Part shown: piece after piece, positions 11,401 through 23,284 of the stretch | Numbering within the stretch: the stretch's first letter is position 1 | Layout: the number at the start of each line of letters is the position of its first letter | Assembly: GCA_027563935.2 (NCBI GenBank) | Contig: JANVAS020000231.1 | Coordinates: forward strand, 15,084,001 to 15,148,000 | Direction: 5' to 3' | DNA from: Costus lasius | Taxonomy: Eukaryota; Streptophyta; Magnoliopsida; Zingiberales; Costaceae | Length of the DNA: 64,000 nt | Notes under the pieces: generated by a model | The model's input: only the letters and a program-made list of their open reading frames with translations | Told to the model about the DNA's origin: nothing | The model's database searches: none | Position numbers and translations under genes: made by a program

Positions 11401-13042
11401 AATCAGGCTCAGTCTGCACCTTGACATGCGCCAGATACCCCTTGCAGCCCTGGGCTAAAAGCCTCCTGGCCTGCAGATGAGATATCACCAAAGGCTCCTG
11501 TTCTGAAATCCGGCCTTGGATAACCAGTTGCTGTCCATCACTTAGATGCAGAGTAATTAACTTTTCAAAACAATCTAAAGTAGCATGATAGGCAGACAGC
11601 CAATCCATGCCTAGAATGATGTCATAGTCTTTCATAGGAAGACTAATCAAATCAATAGGTAAATCATATCCTTCAACCTTAATCAAACAGTCAGGATATG
11701 TTATATCTGTAGATACGGCCTCACCCATAGGTGTATGAACAGAAATACAGAAATCAAGTATCCTAGGCAACACAGGCAGACATAGTGCAAAACATGCAGA
11801 CACAAAGGATAAATTGGCACCAGGATCAAAAAGAATGCGTGCCAAATTACTAAACACATAAAGTGTACCTTCCACCATAGACTTCGAAGCCGAAGCATCC
11901 CTCTCCGCGATGGCATACACGCGAGTCTGCACAGTAGGCTTCTCACCCTGTCCTCTAGCATCCGGCATAGGACAGTCTTTAATCATATGCCCCACCTTAC
12001 CACATCTGAAGCACGCGCCAGTCTTCCTGTAGCACTCATTATCCTGATGTTTAGTGCTCCCACAGTGGAGACACTTCTTGCCATTCTGAGAAACTGTGCT
12101 GGCTGGCTTCTGATAAGGTTTGTATCTGCCCTTATTGTCATTCTTCTCTTTCTTGAAATTCTTCTTATCCTTACCAGCCAGAGTGGGTGCGTAAGTCACA
12201 GAAGTAGGGGCGGATGCAGTGACTGAAATAGTATCAATAGCCATCTCAGCAATGCACCTCTCAGCAGTGCGAGCCCTGTCTACCACTTCAGCATAATACT
12301 CCAAGTGTAGCATAGCTACCCTTGTCCTGATGTCTTTCCTCAAACCCCGATGAAACTTCTTGGCTCTTCTTTCCTCGGTGTTGACTAAGTGAGGAGCATA
12401 CCCCGACAACCGAGCGAATGTGGCCTCATACTGATCCACCGTCAGGTCGCCCTGCTCAAGATGAATAAACTCCACCTCGCGCTCCTCAGATAAGCTAGAG
12501 GGGAAAAACTTGGCATTGAACTTCATCATGAAGTACTGCCAATCAACAACTCTGGATTCAGTTGCCGCCAGTCTGACGACTCCCTTCCACCAGTCTTCGG
12601 CATCTCCACGCAACATGAAGACAGATAAACATAGCTTGTCTGCATCATCACAGCGCAAAACCTAAAAAATCTTTTCCAGTGCCAACAGCCAATCCTCAGC
12701 CGCTCTGGGCCCTGGACTACCATAAAATGTAGTCGGGTTCAGATGCTGAAACTCTCGAATCAACCGGGCATATCGTTGATGTGCGCCATCACCCAGAGGA
12801 GAACCAGCGCCACCCACACCGTGTCCAGCCGGTTGTGACTGTGACTGAGGCTGTGTCTGCGACAGCCGCTGCAATAACTGTTGCTGAACCTCCATGTGCT
12901 GCGCCTGCTGCTGCTGCATCATCTGAGTTTGCTGCTGGATGAACGCGTTCTGTTGTTGCATCATAGCAGTCATAGCCTCCATGGCCTGCCTCAGATCAGA
13001 CTGTTGATCACCGTTGCTACTGCTAGATCTTGGTCGCACCAT
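8484..13042 (-). pseudogene. Gag-Pol polyprotein of Gypsy E (Tekay chromovirus), broken
   Basis: Start chosen at ATG 13042, after a run of seven A; it ends at the stop at 8484. Order: a Q-rich N-terminus, retrotransposon gag domain, two CCHC knuckles ([14 protein letters not shown] and [14 protein letters not shown]), protease with D-P-G in place of D-S/T-G, RT with FIDD, RNase H (YTDASG), integrase (HHCC then D-D-E, with SDCDPRF where L has SDRDPRF), and a C-terminal chromodomain-like stretch. Breaks seen: TAG at 12662-12664, TAG at 10013-10015 (both CAG-to-TAG when compared with L), and a 13-bp deletion near 9521-9534, between two GGAC words, that shifts the integrase frame. It cannot make a full polyprotein. 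The family role is particle assembly, reverse transcription and integration. Confidence 0.93.
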
Positions 13043-13173
13043 TTTTTTACCTGCATCACATAACACGGTAGAATAACAACCAATATTCAATCACGAATCA
13101 GATCCTATCTTGGTTTCTAGCAATACACAAACAGAGTTTTCCTTTCCCGGAGTTTCTAATTGCTAGTAATATG

Positions 13174-13184
13174 CTCTGATACCA
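13174..13184 (-). other. Primer-binding site of Gypsy E
   Basis: Minus-strand TGGTATCAGAG, two bases from the LTR, complementary to initiator tRNA-Met. The 130-bp leader between it and the gag start holds nothing else I recognise. Confidence 0.88.
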
Positions 13185-13186
13185 TC

Positions 13187-16119
13187 TGTAACATCCCTCA
13201 GAATCACACCCCACACACATACAAGTAAAAATACGGGGTTTTAAAAATTTTTTTACTCTTCCATTAAAACATAAGAAGAAAGCGGCATCGAAGGACATTA
13301 CTACGGAACTGAAAACCGCACAGAACTGAGTAGGATCGGTTACTAGGAAATAGAAATCCGGAAATCCAAAAAAAATCCGGCAGCAAGTATACTAATTACT
13401 GCTGCACAGACGCACATATCCTGGAAACAAAACAGATGTCCACACTACACATATGTGGAGAACACAAATTTCGGAAATATTGCATAAACTGATTATTCAG
13501 ACACCAATCACAATAATAATTCGGTTATACATCTCAGAATAAAAACAATTTCAATTCTCATGACTCCAAAACTCGTATCCAACAATAAAACGAGACAACT
13601 ATATTATAATATCCTGAAAACAGGCATAAGCCCTCAGGAGATAAAACGTGTCATATAAGTAAGTTAGGCACGCAGGCCTGATAGATCTTTAGAAAACAAC
13701 TCTTATAAATTATATAAAACTTTAGCATCATAACAACTTAAGTAGCTGTAGCAATCACTGTCCTGATGTCTCACCTGAAAATATTTAAACAACGGGGGTG
13801 AGCTAAAAAGCTCAGTGAGTAAAAGACACTAAAAGCCATCCATAGTACACATCAAAAATATCATGCTTGCAGATAAGACACTTAACATGCACACTCATAT
13901 CAGAAACAAAACATAATCAAATTCAGACACTTATAACAATAGGCATCAAGCATGAAGTAGGATATAAGTCTACCCACCCATTCCAACTAATCACACCGCC
14001 CAACACATCTATAATACAGATCGGAACAGAACTACAGAAAATCAGAGCTGACAGATAGAACAGATCGAAACAGAACTACAGAAATCAGAGCTGACAGACA
14101 GAAAATTAGAATTTTCAGAATCCAAACGGATAGTCTACATCGGAAACAGAAAGGCCACAGAAGGCCTGAAGACCACAGAAGGTCTGATGACCATAGAAGG
14201 TCTGACCCCACCTCTGCCGAGGACGAGACATGCATGCATATCAGAAACAGAATGGTAGAGGAGGTATCAGTGGGTGGCCCCCGTCTCGTCAAGACGTGGC
14301 ACTCTGGCCTCCAATACTGGTAGAGGAGGTATCAGTGGGTGGCCCCCGTCTCGTCAGGACGTGGCACTCTGGCCTCCAATACCCAGAACAGAACAGAAAT
14401 AGTGGAGGGAGAACGGAAGGTGAGACCAGCTCACATCTACCCTTCACTAGTGTCTCATGGGTCGTAGTAGACTATCAGCACCATTACAGCGCCACAGAAG
14501 GAGGATAAGGACACGGAAGAGTGCTACACTAGGGCATAATTTTTACAGAACAGGTCATGCTGAAACGGAGGAGTAGGACTAACCACCACTCAAATCTCAC
14601 ATCATGCCCAAAGTGTCTCACAAACCAGAAAATGACACACCCTAATATCCAGTCCTTAACAAAATTACAATTTGCAGAAAATCAAAGCTGAACACACTTC
14701 ATAATTTTTGCCATCAACCAGAAGTAATATATGAGTGAATTCCTTGAATTCCTTAGATTTCATGCAACTATCCTTAATTCATGTCAAACCATTCTATGTT
14801 CTCACAAGGTTATAACACATTCAAAGTTTCAGAAATTCACTACATATGTACAGAACAGAAGTTATTCGCGTAACAAACAATTAAACAGATGTTTCAGAAA
14901 AAAACAGATTAATATATCATACTTGCAATAGATGTTTCAGACCGAGTAAGTAATCTAAAATAGGCAATATGATATTCACAATGAAGCTATTTGGACCTAC
15001 TTTCCAATAGAACTGAATCCATCGGATTTGGAGTTATAACCGGGGAGGTATGGGTGTTCGAACATAGAAAGGTCGGGATTTCAGAATTCCAGAAAACAGA
15101 TTCGTAAATCAGAATTGCGACAGAAATTTCAGATCCAATAACTAACAGAAAATAGGCGATATGGTAATAAAAATGAATCCCTTCGAGTCTACTATCTAAT
15201 AAAACTGATTTGACAAGATTTCGAGCTATACCTAGGAAGATATGATGGTTCGAACACATAAAGGTCAAAATCCAGATTTCCAGAAAACTGATTTTGTACA
15301 GCTAGATTGCAATGCAGATTGAAATACGAATACAGCTCGGATATGGTCAATATCATATTCAAATTAAAGACGAATGTATCTAGTTTCATACAAAATTTAT
15401 TTTGTGCGATTTGGATCTATAGGCCATGAGATATTGGGGTTATAGTACACAAAGGTCAGATTAGAGAATGCAGATTTCAGCAGAACAGGATTTTAAAACC
15501 CTATAAATATTTGAATTCGACCCCATACGGATAATCATTGCAAATAACGAATTTTAATTGAATGATAATCTACAATTTAGCGGATTAGACTCCTTAGGAT
15601 CGAATTACTCACCGAAAAACGTTCACAGAAGAAAAATGCCAAGACAGAGGATCACCATGAATTTCGTCCACCACCAGTCTGCCACCACCAGCGTCAGAAA
15701 TTTCAGGAGGCGCCAAGCACAGTGAGGGGCGACAACCAAAGGCGGCTAGGGCAAGAAAACCAACAAAAGTCATGAGGGAGAGGAGCCCTCACGCAATTCC
15801 TCTTTTTCTCCCACCCCAAACGGATCCAAGATCCAATAACCCAGTTAACTTAAGTGAAAAATCGGTTTTATGGGCTTACCTGGGCTTAACCACCCTGCGC
15901 CACTCCAATAACATCAGAAATATGCGCCACCATGGTGGAAGGAATTCCAGGAGCAAAGAATCAAGGTTGAGGGTTCAAATCCCCAACCAAAATAATTATT
16001 TTTGCCCTGTAGGAAAAATTCCTACACTTAGGCAAAAATCCCAAAATTTTAACAAATAAAAATACAGAAACAGAATTTCTAACCTTAAATCATAATTCAG
16101 AAAAATCGAGGGCGTTACA
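13187..16119 (-). repeat. 5' LTR of Gypsy E
   Basis: 2933 bp, about 99.8% identical by eye to 5522-8454. It carries the same 65-bp tandem units (14253-14382), hairpin (13799-13814) and B-box match (15972-15982). Confidence 0.95.
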
Positions 16120-16124
16120 TCGAG

Positions 16125-16636
16125 CCCTAATCAATCAAACATGATCAGACCAGATCTCACTTATAATCAGAGTTTAAATCCCTTTAAACTGAACTAAATA
16201 ATTCAGTCCACACGATCTGATTTAAGTAAGCCATATCATCAAATTGTTTGACCCTGAGGGTTTCCTTTAAATGTCGGTAACGATAACTTACATTATCACG
16301 ATCAGTGAGGGGTATCTAGCAACACATCACTGTCTCCCGATATAGAGGAAAGAGTCTTCGAAGACTACACCCAAACCACAGCACAAGTGTGAATCAACTC
16401 ACTAGGCATACATATTTCCTTTGCCACTGGATGTTCTTATTGGACAAGCGTGTCAAGCTTGTAGCTCCAATATGATGAGCATGATTAGATCAGATGAACA
16501 TAGTCACCTGGGTATGGCCCTACACTTTCTCAATCATCTCATTTAAGGGGGGGCCCATTAGAACATCACACTCCAATTAAGGAGACGGCAATCCTATATC
16601 TATCACTAGTGCCCTAACCTGACTCATGATCATTAT
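16125..16636 (-). repeat. Solo LTR H, part 2
   Basis: Continues the Angela LTR after Gypsy E (the first five bases after E, 16120-16124, are the TSD copy). It contains the conserved block with CCGATATAGAGG and GATAAC...TTATC. It ends with ATTAT (16632-16636), the left TSD of solo LTR F. Confidence 0.9.
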
Positions 16637-16806
16637 TGTAACATCCCACATTCTTAACCCCAAACAAATGGCACAATTCACAAATGATACAGGATGTTTC
16701 ATATAAGATCGATCATATGCTAGGTAAAACCGAGTTCAAGAAAACACGATCTGAAAAATTTCCATAAATCCATACACACAAATTCACAAAACTCAAATCT
16801 CATAAG

Positions 16807-16958
16807 GGTACCTGCCACCACGCAATCCTTGCACTAGACATATGCAAGGCAATAGTTATATCAAAACCGATTCAAATTCATAAAATCCATAAAGGTACCT
16901 GCCACCAGGCAATACTTGCACTAGACATATGCAAGGTACAGGGTATATCAAAACCGAT
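16807..16958. repeat. Two direct repeats of about 65 bp in LTR F
   Basis: Copies at 16807-16871 and 16894-16958, both with GGTACCTGCCACCA and GCACTAGACATATGCAAGG and ending ATATCAAAACCGATT. The period is 87 bp. Confidence 0.85.
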
Positions 16959-17631
16959 TGCACAGAATATACAACAAGCCGAAATTCAAAACAAAATCAC
17001 AAAATCGATTTTATAAACTCATACCAAACACCGAAACCAGGCTGAAGCCCGCGGTGACACAAAAATCAAACTCATAAGACTGCCATAACTGGCAACATAC
17101 TTCACATAGTTCACATAGTCTCATGATTCACATAGTTCATATAGTTTATGTTAAGGCCACAACCGGCCCCAAGAATTAAGCATAAAAATTCTTAAAACAG
17201 CAAACAGCATAATTATCCACGCCAATGCACTCAAGACATGCGCCCCTGCTCTATGCCTGAAAATAGTGAGGGGTGAGCTACACAGCCCAGTGAGTGGATA
17301 GTCTAAATCGTCCATCCATAACATACATTCAAAAATATAGGCAGATTATTTTTAAAAATATTTAACAGAACATTATGTCAACATATAACAAAATAAAGAA
17401 ACAGAAGTCATATAGACAGTTAAATGTACACACTAGCATATAACAAATTCAGGTTCTAGAGTTTTACTCTAACCCAATTAAACACATATATTCTAAACCA
17501 ACTAAACACACCATACTTAATTAACCTAGTTGTCCAGCATATTCAGTAGTGACCAATATGGTCTAACCCGGCTTGGCCAAAGCACTGGGAGCTGCAAAAT
17601 CTCGTGCAACACATAAACATGGATAGTGAGT

Positions 17632-17916
17632 AGAATCAAGAGGTGGCCCCCGCCAGGTCACGACGTGGCACTTTGCTCTCTCACCCCATAACACATCGAT
17701 GGATTGTGTGTAGATTCAAGAGGTGGCCCCCGTCAGGTCATGACGTGGCACTTTGCTCTACGACACCCAACATCACAAAATGAGAGTGATGACATCAAGA
17801 GGTGGCCCCTGTCTGATCAAGACATGGCACTTTGCGTCTTATATCACCCCATCACATAAAAGAGTAATGACATCAAGAGGTGGCCCCTGTCCGACCAAGA
17901 CATGGCACTTTGCGTC
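17632..17916. repeat. Four-copy tandem repeat (about 79-bp period) in LTR F
   Basis: AGGTGGCCCC begins at 17641, 17721, 17800 and 17878. Each copy continues to GACGTGGCACTTTG (first two) or GACATGGCACTTTG (last two). The core matches the 65-bp units in the LTRs of E and L. Confidence 0.9.
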
Positions 17917-19686
17917 AAAACCCGTTCTCCCAAAAGGTTCCTACTGGACAACAGACATATCTTATTTCATATTTCACAAAGGTGGACTCCTAAGTGTCAA
18001 CTAGACTCTAGGATAGTCATCACAAAAATCATATCGGGCAGGCTGAACATCAACCCCCATCACAAAAATCATAATAGGCAGGCCGAACATCAGCCCCCTC
18101 ACATATCAAATACAGGGCTGAAATTCAAACCCTTCACATATCACATAAGGACTATCCTATGAGTACACTGTTACACTTAGCCATAGTCCTAACCAACACA
18201 TAACACATAATATTCAAAATTCTCATAATCACATAATTTTCAAAAATCTCATAACCACATAATGTTCACAATTTACATAACAACATAATATTCCAAAAAT
18301 CACATAAACACCTAATATTTAAAAATCACATAATTACATAATATTAACAATCATATAATGTAGTGTGGTCCTTAGGTTTCATGCTGATTAGTTCAGTCAA
18401 ACCTTACTAGGTTATCATCCAAATTTCTCAAACAATTTCTCAATAATGCAGTTAACAAGCATCCATAAAAATTAACATAAAACTAAAACATGTAGTCATA
18501 CAAACTATCCATAAAATTAACAAAAATTAAAACATGTATTCATACCAACTATTTTACAAATCTCTACATATAAACCACGGTTAACATAACATACTATCTA
18601 TTAAATTTTACACCTTGAATTAACATGAATTTCATGCTCAAACCATTGGTCTAAAACTTCCGAATTTCCATAATTTAATACCTTAAATTTCATATTACCA
18701 ACTTTCGGATTTCATAAAGAAAATCATCAAAATTTCGGTTTTCATGCATATTATCAAGAATTTGGTCTTCATAAATAATATCAAGATTTCGGATTATCAT
18801 GAATAATTATCAAAGATTCGGTTCACATGAAGAAACATCTTGAATTTGGTTTACATGAAAAATACATCTTGAGTTTCGGTTTTAACATGATAAAAATTCC
18901 AATAATTCAATTGTATCAAGTCACAAACACAACCAAACTAATAGATCAAATAAGACATTCCACTCACCTCTTAACCGAGAACACAAGGTGAAAAACTCTC
19001 CAAAATAATTCGTCTAAGGCTTGAAGTTCTACCAAGAATCGCCACCAAAGGAAGGAAACACCTCCAACACCAAAGACTCCAAGAGAGAAGGAAGATATTT
19101 CACCTCTAAGCCTCCAAGAATCGCCTAAGTTCTTCAAGAAGTCGCCAAGTTCTTCAAGCCGTCGCCCAAGGTTTCTTTCAAGCCAAAAAATCGCCAACAC
19201 TCTACCCTAACCGAAATTACCTACTTAAATTTCGGTTTTTAACTCTTAACCCATTAACCCATTAATTCAATTCGGGTTTAATCCATTTAATTAATAATTT
19301 GAATTTTAAAACCCAATTAGTTTAAACCCATTAATTCAACCATTAACTTAACGAAAATCCAATAAGGTCTAATTAACATCCAATAAGGGTTTAATTAACC
19401 AATAGGGTCTAATTAATTAACTTACAAGCTCTAATTAATTAACTTACAATTACAACCCATAAATCCTAATTAATTTATCATGAACAGCCAATAATAATTT
19501 ATCATAAATTAACAGCCAATAATCAAACAAATAATCCCTAATTAATTTACAATAAATTAACAACCAAAAATCTCTAGTTAAATAACTATTAACAACCAAT
19601 ACATAGAAAAATATCACAGTCAATAATTTTATTTAATTCAAAAATAATGCTTACCAGGACTTAAGATCCTTGGATCTTACAATTAT

Positions 19687-20166
19687 CCAAGATAGTCTAT
19701 AACCATTATGTTTCAAATGATATTGAACTACCTCAAAACAATGACAATCATCATTTAGAAACACAAGTGATCTCAAGTCAGAGGACATGTGCCACTTGAA
19801 GCAAAACAAGGATTATTCACATTGTGACAAGCAATTGAATATCCTAGTAGGGTCTGTCCAGTACATCCAATGTACCCATGAGTCTACATCTTATTCCATG
19901 CTCGAAGCATCCTATAAGATTAGAACACATATTAGTCTCAATCATATCAAGGCTGTCTCATGTTCACCAAGATATCTCGACTAAGGACTTTATAGCATGT
20001 CAGCCTAGCTGAACAGCATTGAGACATTATTCAGAAGCACAGTTATTGCAGCAGACAATGTAACAAACTGAATAACAACCATTGCCTTTATAAACAAAAG
20101 AGTTTATACATGATACTGTTACAATCCCAAGGCCTCAAACATTAGCCTTAAGGGCATACCCCAACA
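19687..20166 (-). repeat. Solo LTR H, part 3
   Basis: Last part of H, ending CATACCCCAACA at 20166. It is immediately followed by AGATA, the right TSD of H, and the resumed LTR of G. This is why the same 480-bp text appears twice in a row. Confidence 0.92.
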
Positions 20167-20643
20167 AGATAGTCTATAACCATTATGTTTCAAATGATAT
20201 TGAACTACCTCAAAACAATGCCAATCATCATTTAGAAACAGAAGTGATCTCAAGTCAGAGGAAATATGCCACTTGTTTGCATATAAGGATTATTCACATT
20301 GTGACAAGCAATTGAATATCCTAAGTAGGGTCTGTCCAGTACATCCAATGTACCCATGAGTCTACATCTTATTCCATGCTCGAAGCATCCTATAAGATTA
20401 GAACACATATTAGTCTCAATCATATCAAGGCTGTCTCATGTTCACCAAGATATCTCGACTAAGGACAAAACTGCATGTCAGCCAAGCTGAACAGCATTGA
20501 GACATTATTCAGAAGTATACATATTGCAGCAGATACTGTAACAACCTGAATAACAACCATTGCCTTTATAAACATAAAGTTTATACATGATACTGAAATA
20601 ATCCCAAGGCCTCAAACATTAGCCTTAAGGGCATACCCCAACA
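20167..20643 (-). repeat. 5' LTR of element G, part 2
   Basis: Resumes G from its internal position AGATAGTCTATAACC (20167-20171 is the TSD copy) and ends CATACCCCAACA at 20643. It is about 95% similar by eye to 19687-20166. Confidence 0.9.
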
Positions 20644-20648
20644 ATAAT

Positions 20649-21781
20649 GGGGTGAAGTAGGCGCATGTTGCTTCATAAGGAAGCATTAGGCGCCTCCCCC
20701 TTTGTTCCTTGGATAGAAACCTTGCCTCTATGGCAAGGGTTGGGGCTGATATGGCTTGAGGACTCTTATGGAAGGTCCTTAGGCGCATATGGTGTGAGGG
20801 AAGAGGTTTACAATAAAGTCTTGGAGACTTTCCTTACCTCATAAACTCTACATGCACCCAAACCCTTACCCTAGCAGAATACCTCTTGCATGTTGCACCT
20901 AACCCTTTCTCCTTTGATGGTAAGAATGCATTTGTGGCATGTCTTGGGCTGATATGGTGTTTGGACAATTATGGATAGGTTGAATGAAGTATATGGCAAA
21001 GTCTTGGAGACTTTCCTTGCCTCATGACTCCTCATCCTAGTCATACACTTGTCATCATCCTAGCCATTGCCCAAACCGCCTCTTGGCTTATTAAAGGGAA
21101 CCTAGACGCCCCCTCCCAAGGTTCGACACCTTGAAGGCATGGACGCAATCTCTTGGAGAGAATTGGAGGGCATGTGGCGAGAACAACATAGGCTTGGCGC
21201 AATCTTCTTCCATGTGACCGAAGTTCTTCATCTCCCTCTCTTCTTGGCACAAGGACTCTTAGTGCTTGGTGGCATCTCCTTGCCACAAGCCCTCTCCGTT
21301 CCTTGGCCATAGGTGCATGATCCTTGAATGTGGCGCAAGCAAAGAAGAAGGAGGAAGCAACTTGGCGGCATCATCCTGTTCCTCTTCCTAAGGGCCGAAA
21401 CTCTTCTTCTCCCTCTTCTCTTGGAGTGAAGAGGATAAGGAGTTGGCGGCATCTTCCTTGCACTTGGCGCATGATCCTTGGAGGTGGCGCAAGAGAGAAG
21501 AAGGAACCCTAAGGCTTGATTCTCTTCCCGAGGCTAGCACCAAGCGTGGAAGGGAGCAACATTGAGACGGTCTACGTGTGGATACTTGTAGAGGGCGAAC
21601 ACTTGGGCACCTTCAACATGGCTTCAACAACTGGACAAGCAAAAGAGGTACATCTCTAACACATCCTTGTGTCTTCTCTCTCGCATGGATCCTTGGGAAA
21701 GGAATATGTTTCGCGTGTAATTATTCTTCCGCTGCATCCTAGGACTGCAAAATTTTAAATTACACCCGGTATTCCCCAACA
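20649..21781 (+). repeat. LTR end of a B-type Angela subfamily (B')
   Basis: About 1.13 kb ending GGTATTCCCCAACA. It resembles the reverse complement of the LTRs of B and C (shared AGGCGC, CTTGG-rich and AAGTCTTGGAGACTTTCC-like stretches), so its orientation is +. The following base is Gypsy RT, not a PBS, so this is a 3' LTR or a solo LTR. Its left part lies beyond element G and outside the window. Near the end, AAGAG is followed by GTACATCTC at about 21648, in the place of the splice-donor-like site in B. Confidence 0.78.
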
Positions 21782-23284
21782 CGAAGGATAGGGGCGGTGG
21801 TCATGAAGTCCTTTAGAGCGAGGAATGCACGTCTCGTAGCGGGCATCCAGATAAATTCTTCCTTACACGTATAGTTGGTCATAGGGGCTGCAATAGTAGT
21901 GAACCCTTTGAGGAAATGTCTGTAGAAGGCAGAATGTATGAGGAAGCTTCGAGCTTCCGTCGTGGACTAGGGTTTTGGTCATTGACAAATGGCTTCTACC
22001 TTAGCAGGGTCGACCATGAGACCATCCTTGGCGTTCAAGAAGAGACTCTCCTTATGTAGGATGTCAAAGGTCAACCTAAGGTGCTCTAAATGGTCATCAT
22101 GGGTCTGGATGAAAATTAAGATGTCGTCAAAGTAGACGACTAAGAACTTCCCTAGGTAAGGCTTAAGGACCTACCTCATGAGGTGCATAAAGGTTGAGGT
22201 GGCGTTGGTTAAGCCAAACGGCATCACCAACCAGTCATACAAGCCATCCTTAGTCTTAAACGCGGTCTTCCACTCATCACTGCTGCGGATGCGGACCTGA
22301 TGGTAACCTCTCCTAAGGTCCATCTTCGAAAACCAAGCGGACCCGGACACAAGGTCTAACATGTCCTCCAGGCAAGGAATGGGAAATCGATACTTGACAG
22401 TAATCCGGTTGACAGCGCGACAGTCAATGCACATCCTCCATGTGCCATCCTTCTTTGGCGTCAAGAGTGCCGGAACGGCACACGGACTCAAGCTCTCTCA
22501 AATGAACCCTTTGGACAGTAGGTTGTCCACTTGGCATTGGAGCTCAGCGTGCTCCGTTGGGTTCATATGATGATGGGGCAGGTTTGGGATACTCGATCCC
22601 GGGACAAAATAGATCGCATGCTAGATTTCGCGTTTTGGAGGCAGACCTATGGGCAAGTCGGTAGGGGAAATGTCCTTGAACTCCTCAAGGAGGGTTGCAA
22701 CCTCCATCTGTATAGTGGGTTGGGGTGAAGGGGTGACATCGGACACCTCACGCACCATAAGTGCGTATACAACCTTGGAATCACCGCCTCCTGCACCAAC
22801 GCGGAGGTGCGCACCAAGGTTACTTGCTGGGTAGGCGGTGTTGGGGCAACAATCCCCTTAGACGTGGAGGCCCGTAATTCCTTAGGGGGAGTGGGATTCA
22901 GACATATCTTCCAGCCATTGTGTTCGAAAACATAAGTGTTGGACCGATCGTAATGGACAAAATCACGGTCATACAACCACGGGCATCCAAGCAGCACATG
23001 GGCGATGTCCATGGATGTGACATCGCACCAAACCTTCTCTCAATACTCACCGAACTGAATAGGAACATGGCAGCGATGGGTAATGGGTAGGTTCGAAGCA
23101 TCAACCCAAGCAATAGAGTATGGCTTGGGGTGGGGTTCCATGGGGAGACCAAACCTAGTGATGGCTGTCCTAGACACCACATTGAAGCTGCTGCCTCCAA
23201 CAATAACTATCTAGCACGAGTGCCCATTACACTTCATGTAAGTGTAAAAGAGACTCGTGCGTCTCCAATCTTCAACAGGGGGTG
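21782..23284 (-). pseudogene. Gypsy K: protease and reverse transcriptase remnant
   Basis: Minus-strand remains of a chromovirus polyprotein. They include DIAHVLLGCPWLYDRDF-like text after the protease (about 23012-22900), [20 protein letters not shown] (22490 leftward), [13 protein letters not shown], and the RT catalytic YFDD near 22135. The RNase H is cut off by B' at 21782. Several in-frame stops and frameshifts are present. In the protease, the residue where the catalytic Asp is expected reads Val before GGSSFNVVS. The wording of RT fits the CRM/Galadriel branch better than Tekay; I infer the lineage only loosely. Confidence 0.82.

Larger units (their letters stand above)
5522..16119 (-). 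mobile_element. Complete Tekay-type Gypsy element E
   Basis: 10598 bp with two LTRs of exactly 2933 bp (5522-8454 and 13187-16119), PBS, gag-pol and PPT, all on the minus strand. By eye the LTRs differ at only about six positions, so the insertion is recent. The TSD is TCAAG on the left (5517-5521) and TCGAG on the right (16120-16124), one C/T-type mismatch. Its target was solo LTR H. The element is the same family as L (52334-62948) but in the opposite orientation. The coding region is broken in at least three places. Confidence 0.95.
16637..19681 (-). mobile_element. Solo LTR F of a second Tekay-like Gypsy family
   Basis: 3045 bp with ends TGTAACATCCC...GGATCTTACA and TSD ATTAT (16632-16636, 19682-19686). 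There is no PBS, PPT, gag or pol, so it is a solo LTR. Orientation is inferred as minus from three blocks it shares with the LTRs of E and L: the TGTAAC...TTACA ends, a hairpin at 17274-17289, and the GGTGGCCCC...TGGCAC repeat. The rest is AT-rich and unlike E or L, so it is a different family. No gene is visible over the 3 kb; frames such as 17902-18162 are tandem-repeat and low-complexity shadows. Confidence 0.88.
4826..20166 (-). mobile_element. Solo Angela LTR H, split by Gypsy E and solo LTR F
   Basis: Three pieces (4826-5521, 16125-16636, 19687-20166) add up to about 1.69 kb, a complete LTR of the A family with ends TG...CA. It is flanked by TSD AGATA (4821-4825 and 20167-20171). No PBS, PPT or coding sequence of its own remains, so this is a solo LTR left by LTR-LTR recombination. 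It lies within the LTR of G, in the same orientation. Confidence 0.9.
1829..20643 (-). mobile_element. Angela Copia element G (minus), leader and 5' LTR, heavily interrupted
   Basis: Reading leftward: 5' LTR (20643-20172 and 4825-3622), PBS (3619-3608) and leader (3621-1829). Element A1 cuts the leader at the gag start, and the rest lies beyond the left window edge. The LTR is split by solo LTR H (4826-20166), itself carrying E and F. The outer flank begins ATAAT at 20644, inside a B-type LTR, and would be half of the TSD. Adding the two LTR parts gives about 1.68 kb, the family length, so nothing was lost at the insertion. Confidence 0.88.

Noticed and set aside
10781..12226. Open frames of 64-96 codons on the + strand opposite the gag-pol of E
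   Set aside because: They are shadows of the conserved minus-strand coding region; the same frames appear on the minus strand opposite L.
19687..20643. Apparent 480-bp tandem duplication
   Set aside because: The two copies are the ends of two LTRs (H and G) brought together by insertion of H, as the TSD AGATA shows. It is not a tandem duplication event.
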